Assembly: GCA_022360175.1 (NCBI GenBank)
Contig: JAKSDI010000114.1
Span: 58,386 to 122,385 of the forward strand
Direction: 5' to 3'
From: Chitinophagales bacterium
GTDB lineage: Bacteria; Bacteroidota; Bacteroidia; Chitinophagales; Saprospiraceae
DNA length: 64,000 bases
The stretch's first letter is position 1; the number at the start of each line of letters is the position of its first letter. Both the position numbers and the translations under genes were made by a program. Shown one piece after another: positions 1-7,599 of this stretch. Below the pieces are notes generated by a model that had not been told where the DNA came from, searched no databases, and was given only the letters and a program-made list of their open reading frames with translations.

Positions 1-886
1 TCTGAACATAATCACTACTGCCTAAGCGTGGGTTTTGATAGCGTACCATTCTTAGTAAATATTCCGTCCAGGTATCATGTATAATACCATATATAGCCAC
101 TCCTTTGGGTTGTGTTTTACTTGCTATAATTGGTGCATAAATTCCTCCCATAGAATGTCCCCACAGAAAAATGTTATTTTTATCAATGAAGTCATATTTC
201 TCCATTTGCGGATAAGCCTGGACATATGCTTCCAACTCATTATCAAACCCGAGTTGTTGACAGTCCCCTGTATTTAAATTATCGCCTATTCCTGGTTTTT
301 CAATTCTAAAAACAGCATATCCTAAACTTACCAGGCTATCCACTAGTTTTCGATAAGGATGAATTCCATTTAAATTATCAACTGAAGAGCAGGTATAACC
401 AGGTATAAAAAAGATAGTGGGATGTACACCTGGCTTGTGAGGTTTGTTGATTATTGTCCGGATCAATCCTCCTTTATACGCAAATTGACCATAGATAACA
501 GATGAATGTGCGCTTTCTTCCATTGGTAACGGTAATGCTTTTCCTTCTAATATCATTTTTTCTCCCTCTCGCCATACTTGCACTTTAACGGGATCCCAGG
601 CTCTTATCTCGTTCCTTGCTGCTAATAATTGAGGAACAGTATTTACATCAGTACCATTCAATTTTAATACAACATCACCTTGCTTTGTCCCAATAGCAGC
701 CATTGTCCCATCAGGAGATAAGTTTCCTACCCATATTCCTTCAGCTTTTTTTAGTCCCACTTCCTGCGCTCTTGCTTCATCTACAGGTATCGGACGAAAA
801 CCTAATGAAATACGGCGTGGCAGTTCTTGTGCAACCAATTGCAAAGATATTACCACGCCAATCACCATTACTACTAATCGCTTCAT
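1..886 (-). CDS. Secreted PDZ / alpha-beta hydrolase (partial, C-terminus outside window)
   Basis: The reading frame is open from an ATG at 886 to the left edge, so the C-terminus is missing. A signal peptide (MKRLVVMVIGVVISLQLVAQ) is followed by a PDZ-like segment at about residues 55-105 (GDVVLKLNGTDV is typical of PDZ domains). An alpha/beta hydrolase begins near residue 130 with FFIPGYTCSS and contains the nucleophile elbow GHSMGG. The arrangement resembles secreted dipeptidyl-peptidase or esterase-like hydrolases of Bacteroidota that place a PDZ domain before the catalytic fold. It probably acts in the periplasm or outside the cell on a peptide or ester. Asp and His of the triad would lie beyond the window. 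The substrate cannot be read from the sequence. Confidence 0.85.
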   Translation of the reverse strand, partial: MKRLVVMVIGVVISLQLVAQELPRRISLGFRPIPVDEARAQEVGLKKAEGIWVGNLSPDGTMAAIGTKQGDVVLKLNGTDVNTVPQLLAARNEIRAWDPVKVQVWREGEKMILEGKALPLPMEESAHSSVIYGQFAYKGGLIRTIINKPHKPGVHPTIFFIPGYTCSSVDNLNGIHPYRKLVDSLVSLGYAVFRIEKPGIGDNLNTGDCQQLGFDNELEAYVQAYPQMEKYDFIDKNNIFLWGHSMGGIYAPIIASKTQPKGVAIYGIIHDTWTEYLLRMVRYQNPRLGSSDYVQ

Positions 887-979
887 TGCTTTTTGTCGGT
901 AAGTTAAGGGGAATGAAAAGGCAGGTGGGGGTGAAAGTTGCTCTATTTGTTATTACAGAAGCAGCCTGAACATCTATTT

Positions 980-1879
980 CTATATTTCTTTTGCATTTTC
1001 GATCAATGCCATTAATGAGCGTTTATACAAATCAAATAGCCTGGCATCATGTTGACGATGAATCTCTATCACAGGTACTTTACTTCGAGGAATACCAAAT
1101 AGATAATTAGCTACTAATATTTTACCCATTGCTGTTTCAGCATCTACACTAATGTAATGAGCAGTAGGTAGATGATGATAGGTGTATATACCAAACTTCC
1201 CTTGGGGCGCGAGTTGGTTTAATTCTTTTTTTATCTCTAGCAAATCAGTAATTACCCCTGGTATGACACGTTCGCCATATTTTTCCTTGGGTAGGACAGA
1301 AGAACGATCTTCAAAGTAAAATCTGGCATTATTACTATCGGGGTCGGCCATATAACATTTGACAAATACTCCCTGCTTGAGTAGTTTAATAATGTGCTCT
1401 TTAAAATCGGCATCCTTGCGGTTGATGAAATAACTTGAAAACTGATTTAAGCGAGCTCCCAGAAAAACAACTTCTTTTTGTGCAGAAGCAATAAAGTCAG
1501 CTTTTTCTTCAATAGTACGACGCCCGCCAGGGTGAAAGACAGGAGAATTAGGAACAGAAGTTTCTTCTTTTACTTGCAGTATTATTGGGGATGCACTCTC
1601 ATTTGCATCCATTAATACAAAGCATTCTGCTTTTTCATCATATTCCATTCCCAACTCTGCTTTGATGATCTCCTGTAGTCCATCTACTATTTTCTTTAAG
1701 GATTTATCACCTATTCTATTTCCTTTAACTAGTTTATTAAAAAGAGAATTGGAAACCTTTTTACCAACTATAGCTAATCGCTGGCAGATATCTACCTGTG
1801 TATAAAGTGTTTTCTCATGAGATTGAAGCAGTTTATAAGCTGTGGAAAAAATCAGCTCGTTCTTTCTTCGGACGGACAT
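980..1879 (-). CDS. HTH protein with DUF5919/PLD-like C-terminal domain
   Basis: A 299-residue soluble protein without signal peptide or membrane segment. The first 80 residues are helical and resemble a helix-turn-helix region (VSNSLFNKLVKGNRIGDKS). The C-terminal half (about residues 120-290, starting IEEKADFIASAQKEVVFLG) resembles the PLD-like DUF5919 fold found behind HTH domains in bacterial regulators. I do not see two canonical HKD motifs, so nuclease or lipase activity is not supported. It stands alone, tail to tail with nothing and divergent from the small peptide at 2155. The family assignment rests on pattern recognition. A ligand-sensing regulator is the simplest reading. Confidence 0.6.
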   Translation of the reverse strand: MSVRRKNELIFSTAYKLLQSHEKTLYTQVDICQRLAIVGKKVSNSLFNKLVKGNRIGDKSLKKIVDGLQEIIKAELGMEYDEKAECFVLMDANESASPIILQVKEETSVPNSPVFHPGGRRTIEEKADFIASAQKEVVFLGARLNQFSSYFINRKDADFKEHIIKLLKQGVFVKCYMADPDSNNARFYFEDRSSVLPKEKYGERVIPGVITDLLEIKKELNQLAPQGKFGIYTYHHLPTAHYISVDAETAMGKILVANYLFGIPRSKVPVIEIHRQHDARLFDLYKRSLMALIENAKEI

Positions 1880-2154
1880 AAGTTCTCTCCTGTTAAATAG
1901 TCTTTAAAATCAATAGCATTGCGCTAAAAGGAAAATATAAATTTATAAAAATTTCTGTGTCTTTACATAAAGATTGATAAAGGGTATTTAATCAATTTTG
2001 AAGAAGCTTATAGTCATAATTTTGAAGTGTTCTTCTCAACAATCCTAAAGATATAGTGACTAATCAGCGTGGGTAAATTGCCCTTTTCTGATATGGGTTT
2101 CCTATGCCCGGTGGAAAGTTGAGGTATTTTAAAACATTTCAATTTTTCAAAGTT

Positions 2155-2286
2155 ATGAGGAAGCAAACAGGTTCCAAGATTAATGATTTTAAAAAGTTTT
2201 CATTACCTGTAAAACATCAAAAGGCTATCAAGGGAGGGGATGATGGTACAGATAATATCATTGTTACTGATATTGTAAATGATTAA
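2155..2286 (+). CDS. Small double-glycine leader peptide (candidate RiPP/bacteriocin-type precursor)
   Basis: A 43-residue peptide whose leader-like part (INDFKKFSLPVKHQKAIKGG) ends in Gly-Gly. It is followed by a short acidic 15-residue core DDGTDNIIVTDIVND. Leaders with a K-x-I-K/x-G-G end are typical of Bacteroidota natural-product precursors of the GG type (TIGR04149-like). An in-frame ATG at 2104 would add 17 residues; the ATG at 2155 is preferred because it gives a normal leader length. A Rho-independent terminator follows 12 bases after the stop, which supports a real transcript. No maturation enzyme or peptidase-containing ABC transporter is visible nearby, so processing would need genes elsewhere. 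The core has no Cys, which argues against a lanthionine ring. Confidence 0.5.
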   Translation: MRKQTGSKINDFKKFSLPVKHQKAIKGGDDGTDNIIVTDIVND

Positions 2287-2297
2287 AGGCAGGCTGA

Positions 2298-2329
2298 CAA
2301 GGCGGCTGATATTAGTCGCCTTGCTTTTC
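2298..2329 (+). terminator. Intrinsic terminator after the GG-leader peptide
   Basis: Ten-base-pair stem (CAAGGCGGCT paired with AGTCGCCTTG, one G-T pair) with a six-base loop GATATT, followed by CTTTTCC. It lies between the convergent peptide gene and the gene ending at 2337. The T-rich side points to termination of the plus-strand transcript. Confidence 0.7.
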
Positions 2330-2336
2330 CTCTTAA

Positions 2337-3809
2337 TTAAGCAAGCAATTCATTGATAAGACCTTCCATCCAGATTTGAGCATGGGCAGAAGGATGAGCC
2401 ACCAATTCTTTATTCAAATCTATAAGTTTTTGTTCGGCATTATCATCTGAAAGGCTGCGGAAGAAAATCCCTATATAGCGAAGAAATGGCTGATAATAAC
2501 GGTATTGATCCTGACCAAGTTTTTCTTTTTTTCGAGAAAGAAATTTTTCAAAATCATCAAAAGCTTGTACATATTCATCGTAGTAATCTTGCTTATATGC
2601 CAAAAGTCGTAAAGCACTTCGCAAACGATAAGACTTTAAACGTAAACCATCGTGATAGGCATCCATTGTATGCTTGGGAAAATGCTCATGAAGTAGATTG
2701 ATTGTTTTTTCATCTTCCTTTTTATGAAAAGCAATAGAAATATTCACATGAGCTTTTGATAGTTTCTGATCTTCCAATGGTAGCTTAGGGTTCATCGCAT
2801 CGACTATATGTTCGGCCAAATCAGGATCATTATTCATTAATGCTATCTTTACATTGTTTAGCATAACTTCACGAGATGCTATTGCGAAAAAGCTGTATAG
2901 CCTTTTCTCCATGTAATGCTTTACAAGAAAAAATAAGTCCTTATTATGGTTTTGACCATGGCTACGGTTGATATCAATGATGTAATTCATAGACAATTGC
3001 CAAATGAGCAAGTGGTGAAGAGGTTCTGTCCTATCAGATTTTTCTTTTAAAAAAGAAGTAATCTGTTGATATTTTTTTTCATCAAAATTGTCTTGCTGTC
3101 TGAGGTCAAGCAGTTGTCGGTAAATAGTTTCGAGGAAATGATCATCGCTTTCAGAAGTAGATACCATTTCATCGTTTTGTCGGAAGACTTTCTGCCAGGA
3201 TAGTACTTCATGATCATATAAAACATCCAATAAGCCAAGGAGTTGATTTAAAGAAGCTCGCATTTCTAAAAAGAGAGGATGTGCTTTTATCGTCTTAGGA
3301 GTATCCAGTGAATAGTATTCAAAGTGGTGGTAAAGCCAACAATTTAGATGATAGGCTAATCCATGGGGCAATTTATTAGTAGTTTTTTTCCATTCTTTGA
3401 GAGAAGATTCAAAAGCTTTAGGTTGATTAATATTATGCAAGCTTAAGGTGATCAATCGCTGTTCTTCTTCTGGATTTTGCTGCATGTATTGATATCCTAA
3501 AAAACGGTATATATTTTGTTCTATTAATAGTATATCAGTCCTTATCCTAGCCAATGTTTTTTTTTCATCACCATCATAAACATCATTAATAATACGACTA
3601 CCCTGCACTGTTTTTGAATTTCTAAGATACCTTGAATACAGTGTTTTAAATAATGGTAACAAATACGGGTTGTCTTCTATAAAATAAGGAGAGGCTAAGT
3701 ATTTCTCCAAACGTTTAGAATAGTCATTTTTTAATAAATCAAAACAAAGTGATAAGCTTTTGCATTCTGTATGATATTTTTTTTGTCCAGAAAGGGAAAT
3801 ATAGTCCAT
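2337..3809 (-). CDS. Large helical protein of unknown function
   Basis: A 490-residue, almost entirely helical, charged soluble protein with no signal peptide, membrane segment or catalytic motif that I recognise. The start is an ATG at 3809. Composition is rich in Leu, Lys, Glu, Tyr and His, and the chain looks like irregular helical hairpins of the TPR/scaffold kind (for example LYHHFEYYSLDTP and LSKAHVNISIAFHKKEDEKT). It is divergently placed from the LuxR-type HTH gene at 3971, separated by 161 bases. I do not assign a function. Being next to the EAD cluster it may be part of the same accessory region, but nothing in the sequence proves it. Confidence 0.8.
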   Translation of the reverse strand: MDYISLSGQKKYHTECKSLSLCFDLLKNDYSKRLEKYLASPYFIEDNPYLLPLFKTLYSRYLRNSKTVQGSRIINDVYDGDEKKTLARIRTDILLIEQNIYRFLGYQYMQQNPEEEQRLITLSLHNINQPKAFESSLKEWKKTTNKLPHGLAYHLNCWLYHHFEYYSLDTPKTIKAHPLFLEMRASLNQLLGLLDVLYDHEVLSWQKVFRQNDEMVSTSESDDHFLETIYRQLLDLRQQDNFDEKKYQQITSFLKEKSDRTEPLHHLLIWQLSMNYIIDINRSHGQNHNKDLFFLVKHYMEKRLYSFFAIASREVMLNNVKIALMNNDPDLAEHIVDAMNPKLPLEDQKLSKAHVNISIAFHKKEDEKTINLLHEHFPKHTMDAYHDGLRLKSYRLRSALRLLAYKQDYYDEYVQAFDDFEKFLSRKKEKLGQDQYRYYQPFLRYIGIFFRSLSDDNAEQKLIDLNKELVAHPSAHAQIWMEGLINELLA

Positions 3810-3970
3810 AACACAAAATACTTTTAGTCAGTGTTTTAGGTATAGTATTTTTTATATTTTGTCACCAATCCGTATGATGTCCAGAAAAAGTTGTCGGTAG
3901 CTTAAGGCATGAAATGTACTTAAATTTGGTGACATACTAAGCATTGATTGACCCTAAGTATAGCAACTAA

Positions 3971-4195
3971 ATGAAAGATTCACCCGATCATGAAGACAAG
4001 AAGATTCGTTTTACGGACAAACAATTGACTATTCTTAAACTATGGGCCCAATGTGAGACAATAGCTGAAGTAGCTGTAAAATTACAGGTTTCTGTAAACA
4101 CTGTCCAAACCCAGCTCAAGAGGATGAGGAAAAAACTAGGTGTGACACGCACTTTTGATTTATATAAACATGCACAAGAGCATGAAATGTTTTGA
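3971..4195 (+). CDS. Small LuxR/GerE-type HTH protein
   Basis: A 74-residue protein that is almost only a DNA-binding domain: FTDKQLTILKLWAQCETIAEVAVKLQVSVNTVQ... has the four-helix GerE/LuxR layout, with the recognition helix around VNTVQTQLKRMRKKLGV. No receiver or sensor domain is attached. It precedes the nucleoside-phosphorylase-like gene by 103 bases on the same strand and may regulate the cluster. A sigma-70 region-4-like fold would be the alternative; the NTVQTQLKRMRKKLG stretch fits LuxR better. I see no partner kinase in the window. Confidence 0.75.
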   Translation: MKDSPDHEDKKIRFTDKQLTILKLWAQCETIAEVAVKLQVSVNTVQTQLKRMRKKLGVTRTFDLYKHAQEHEMF

Positions 4196-4298
4196 AGGCT
4201 TCATACTCTAATACATAAACACAATATCACCTGAACCTGAAAAGAGTTCGTTTCAATTTTTTTGCACGTAAAGGCAAGTACGGGCCATAGAGCACTGT

Positions 4299-5492
4299 AT
4301 GGCTCTGCTTGTTTTTAATTCTACTGAACTACAAAATTCTACAGAAACCGTGAATACCTTAACACCCATAATTATTGCTATTTTAACACCTATTCCTTTG
4401 GAATACACTGCGGTAGAAATTTTTCTGGAGGAAACTCATGAAGAGAGTAGAGATAACATTAGTTATACGATTGGTTTTTTTAAGGCTTCTCATGGAAAAT
4501 ATCGAATCATTCTTAGAGAAACTGGTTCTCGAAATAGTGACGTAGCTTTAGCGACAGAACGCATCATTCATCACTTCAAACCAGTAATAATAATACTTAC
4601 GGGCATTGCCGGAGGAGTAAAGGATGTAAAAATTGGAGATATAGTAGTCGGTACCAAAGCTTATGGCTATGAAGCAGGAAAGTCAACTGACGAAGGTTTT
4701 ATGAGCCGACCCAACGTACTCCCCTATAGTACTTCTCTTCTGGAGGCTGCAAAAAGCATAGCACGAAATAGTAATTGGCAAACACGAATCAAAAACCTTC
4801 AATTATCCCCAACTACCTACTTTGGCCCCATTGCCTCAGGTGATCAAGTCGTAGCATCAACCCAATCAGAAATTTACCAGCGAATTAAGAAACACTACAA
4901 TGATACATTAGCATTGGAGATGGAGTCCATCGGTTTTGCTACGGCAGTATTACCTTATCAAAACATCCATACTATCAATATTCGCGGCATTTCAGATTTA
5001 CTTGATGATAAAAATGTTGCTCATGATAAAAAGTACCAAGCTGTAGCCGCTGCCCATGCTGCAGCATTTGTATTCGAACTAATTTATCAACTTAATCCAA
5101 CACAATTTATAATGGATACTAAAACAATTGCCAAACAGGTAGTTAGCATACTATTTCCTCTATTGAACCTAGATTCTGTAAAAGAAATAGGGAAGGAGTT
5201 CAAAGAAGCAACAGATGGCTCTGTTCGGGAGCTTTGGGAAAAGGTAAAGCCTGTTTTCATTGAAGAAATTGAAGTAGAAGAAAATCTAGAGGAGCAACAG
5301 GTCGCAATACGTACTTCCCTACGTAAAGAAATGAAGGATAATAATCAATTTAAGCAAGATCTGGAAAGTATACTTAAATCCTTGATAATGAAAGAAACAG
5401 AGGGCAGCGGTGTAAATATTACGAATAGTAAGAATGTAGTGCAGGGAAGTAATATTAGTGTTGGAGGGGATTTTAGAATTGGAGATGACTAA
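4299..5492 (+). CDS. Nucleoside phosphorylase-like effector with C-terminal glycine-rich tail
   Basis: Residues 22-265 form a PNP/UDP phosphorylase-1 (MTA/SAH nucleosidase type) fold. GIAGGVKDVKIGD lies at about 102-114, an E-M-E substrate motif at 207-209 (ALEMES), and the catalytic-loop RGISD at 229-233. No signal peptide is present. Residues 266-370 are helical. The last 25 residues, VNITNSKNVVQGSNISVGGD and on, form a short Asn/Gly-rich repeat tail. Domains of this family cut N-glycosidic bonds of nucleosides; related domains act as nucleotide-destroying effectors in anti-phage systems such as Detocs. Nothing suggests a housekeeping salvage enzyme here: the protein is longer and its neighbours are EAD proteins. 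A similar tail opens the next protein, suggesting docking. The substrate is unknown. Confidence 0.75.
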   Translation: MALLVFNSTELQNSTETVNTLTPIIIAILTPIPLEYTAVEIFLEETHEESRDNISYTIGFFKASHGKYRIILRETGSRNSDVALATERIIHHFKPVIIILTGIAGGVKDVKIGDIVVGTKAYGYEAGKSTDEGFMSRPNVLPYSTSLLEAAKSIARNSNWQTRIKNLQLSPTTYFGPIASGDQVVASTQSEIYQRIKKHYNDTLALEMESIGFATAVLPYQNIHTINIRGISDLLDDKNVAHDKKYQAVAAAHAAAFVFELIYQLNPTQFIMDTKTIAKQVVSILFPLLNLDSVKEIGKEFKEATDGSVRELWEKVKPVFIEEIEVEENLEEQQVAIRTSLRKEMKDNNQFKQDLESILKSLIMKETEGSGVNITNSKNVVQGSNISVGGDFRIGDD

Positions 5493-5904
5493 ATTATTAA
5501 AAGTGTTGAGAAATATGGAACAAGATAAAAGCAATAAGAAAAATTCCATTAGGAATTCTTCGCTGAAGGTAGGAGGAAACATGCATATAGGAGATATCAT
5601 TAATATTCACCTTCAGAAGGAGTTTACTCCTACAGAGAGATTTTCTGATGAAACAGCCTTTGAGATCAAAGAACATATCAGAAAAGGGAAACTTGAAAAA
5701 GCTTTCGATATTCTGTTAGGACATGCTAAAGGCATAGATGATTCAATTTTTAATGAAGTAATTACGATTGCAAAGCAGTGGGAAAGTTTACAAAGAGATA
5801 CACGATTAGGCGTACTCTCTTTCGATGAACGTATCCGAGCATCCAGTCGCCTAACCTTTAGTTTACTACAATCAATTGATCAATTAAAACATGAATCAGA
5901 TTAA
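5485..5904 (+). CDS. Tail-repeat plus EAD11 adaptor-like protein
   Basis: The frame overlaps the end of the phosphorylase-like gene. Starts are possible at GTG 5458, ATG 5485 (8-base overlap with the upstream gene) and ATG 5515; 5485 is chosen for coupling, while 5515 gives a compact 129-residue protein. The N-terminal part (IRNSSLKVGGNMHIGD) repeats the pattern at the C-terminus of the upstream protein. The C-terminal 80 residues (EIKEHIRKGKLEKAFDILLG ... LSFDERIRASSRLTFSLLQS) match the effector-associated domain EAD11, a helical homotypic interaction module. With no catalytic residues it looks like an adaptor between the phosphorylase-like protein and another EAD11 protein, such as the one encoded at 7600-8757. 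Confidence 0.75.
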   Translation: MTKLLKVLRNMEQDKSNKKNSIRNSSLKVGGNMHIGDIINIHLQKEFTPTERFSDETAFEIKEHIRKGKLEKAFDILLGHAKGIDDSIFNEVITIAKQWESLQRDTRLGVLSFDERIRASSRLTFSLLQSIDQLKHESD

Positions 5905-5935
5905 TACATTTACCTCTAATATTAATTCTTTTACT

Positions 5936-6541
5936 ATGAAATGTTTGAATTTTCTCTTAATAAACTGTTGCTTGATATTATCATCTTGTGCGATAAGTAG
6001 GTATACAGCTCCTCCTTTTACAAATGTTGAAAAAATATTACAGCTTAAGCCCGAAATGACCATTGATGAAGTGTCTGATATTTTAAAAATACCACCATAT
6101 GATATAGTTCACTCATACGAATCAGGAAGCATGGTATTATCTTATAATTATCGAGTAAAAGACCGTAATATGGTCGTGCCTACTCGTTCTGCCCAACAAG
6201 TTATCCATAGCGAGGATGCACAAAGAGAAGGTGAAGATTGGTACAATACTAACTATCATTCTGTCTTTCTTCATTTTCAAGATGATGCTCTTAAGAGTAT
6301 ATTTAGTGAGACTCTTATAAACAAAGGAATTTATATCGAAATATTAGACAAGAAGCTTATAAGCCCAGATTCCAATTTTATTATGGACGGCAATTATCAT
6401 TTACTCCTAGAAAATGGGTATGAAAATTATTCATATACTCAAGAAGCGCAACTTAAAGAAGATGAGCAAATCAAAAGAAGACGTAATACACTTAAACAGG
6501 TAGGGGTTGGAGCATTGATTATATTAGGCTTAATCTTTTGA
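5936..6541 (+). CDS. BamE/SmpA-like lipoprotein of unknown function
   Basis: A lipoprotein signal peptide begins at the ATG at 5936 (MKCLNFLLINCCLILSSC) and gives a LSSC lipobox; the upstream ATG at 5891 would add 15 residues without improving the signal. The segment ILQLKPEMTIDEVSDILKIP resembles the BamE/SmpA fold, in which a K/P-G/E-M-T-x-x-E-V motif starts the domain. The middle region is not recognised. The C-terminus ends in a basic stretch and a hydrophobic helix (VGVGALIILGLIF), so the protein may be anchored at both ends. It follows the EAD11 gene by 31 bases and precedes the CsgG-like gene, suggesting an envelope component of the same cluster. Confidence 0.65.
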   Translation: MKCLNFLLINCCLILSSCAISRYTAPPFTNVEKILQLKPEMTIDEVSDILKIPPYDIVHSYESGSMVLSYNYRVKDRNMVVPTRSAQQVIHSEDAQREGEDWYNTNYHSVFLHFQDDALKSIFSETLINKGIYIEILDKKLISPDSNFIMDGNYHLLLENGYENYSYTQEAQLKEDEQIKRRRNTLKQVGVGALIILGLIF

Positions 6542-6600
6542 ATAAAAACTGTAGGAAGCAAGATGGAAGAGTTTGTTTTTATCGACACTAAAAAAAAACC

Positions 6601-7599
6601 ATGAAATTCATACTATGTTTTCTTGTATGTTGTGTAATGCCTATAGCAATTTGGGGACAACTAACAAAAAATCAAGAAGATTCCTTAAGGATGGAATTGG
6701 AGAGAGTAGCCCAGCAATTGAGGCACAAAAACATTCCCGATTATAGCACTACGGTTGCTGTAATTCCTTTTTCCACTTCCTTTGAATATGATCAAGACAC
6801 TTATGATTTTCCTACCATGTTAGCAGAAAGAGTGCAGACGGCAGTCGAGCAATCTAAGAGATTCATAATGGTAGATCGATTGGATATAGAAAAACTACTT
6901 AGTATCCAATTAGATCAAAGGAAAAACGAACAGAGGTACAACTTCTGGCAAAATGTATCCGAAAGCCATTTGATAGAAACGGGGAAAATGCTAGGTGTAG
7001 AATACATCTTTACTGGCAACATATCTAATGTAGCGACTCCATACCTTATCAGTGGAGGTTTTGGTGGTGAAATTGCATTCACAACCAAGGTGATATCTGT
7101 TGAAACTGGAAAAATTTTTGCAACTACAACATGCAAGGGAGCAACAGAGAAGCTATTAGGTAAAAACTCAAAACGAGAAGCTATCAATGCTGCATTGGAC
7201 AATAGTGCAAAACCAGTGAAAGAGTTTTTAGACAAATATTTTCCTGCACGGGTATTCGTGAAAAACCTGGGGGAATTGAACCGAAAAGGAGTCCCTAAAG
7301 AGCTTACTATCAAAGGTGGTTTAGCTCAAGGTTTTAGAGATGGACAGAACCTTGATATTATGCAAATAAAAAAGTCTGAAATACTAAAAGAAAATTTCGA
7401 TTTCACCACAATTGCATCCTCAGATAGTTATAGTAAAATTGGGGAAGTTAAAATAGCAGAAATTTTTGCAGAACAATCCAATTGTAAAATTATAGATGGA
7501 GGCAAAGAGATTTTGCACAAAATGTCTGATGATAGTGACTACATTTTAATTGCACAAAGCAAAGGCTATAAAAGCAATGTCTTTGATCGTCTCGATTAA
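6601..7599 (+). CDS. CsgG-family secreted protein
   Basis: The 332-residue product has a signal peptide (MKFILCFLVCCVMPIAIWGQ). A CsgG-like domain follows at about residues 48-195: TTVAVIPFSTSFEYD, MLAERVQTAVEQSKRFIMVD, and GKMLGVEYIFTGNISNV, the usual nucleotide-free alpha/beta fold. A C-terminal region of about 120 residues (LTIKGGLAQGFRDGQNLDIM) looks like a beta-barrel OB-like add-on seen in CsgG relatives. CsgG proteins form outer-membrane secretion pores, but many Bacteroidota paralogues are stand-alone lipoproteins or periplasmic proteins; this one has no lipobox. It ends at 7599, immediately next to the stop of the convergent EAD11-SUMF1 gene. Confidence 0.75.
   Translation: MKFILCFLVCCVMPIAIWGQLTKNQEDSLRMELERVAQQLRHKNIPDYSTTVAVIPFSTSFEYDQDTYDFPTMLAERVQTAVEQSKRFIMVDRLDIEKLLSIQLDQRKNEQRYNFWQNVSESHLIETGKMLGVEYIFTGNISNVATPYLISGGFGGEIAFTTKVISVETGKIFATTTCKGATEKLLGKNSKREAINAALDNSAKPVKEFLDKYFPARVFVKNLGELNRKGVPKELTIKGGLAQGFRDGQNLDIMQIKKSEILKENFDFTTIASSDSYSKIGEVKIAEIFAEQSNCKIIDGGKEILHKMSDDSDYILIAQSKGYKSNVFDRLD

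Noticed and set aside
2104..2286. Longer 60-residue start for the GG-leader peptide at 2104
   Set aside because: The extra 17 residues do not resemble a leader and the internal ATG at 2155 gives a standard length.
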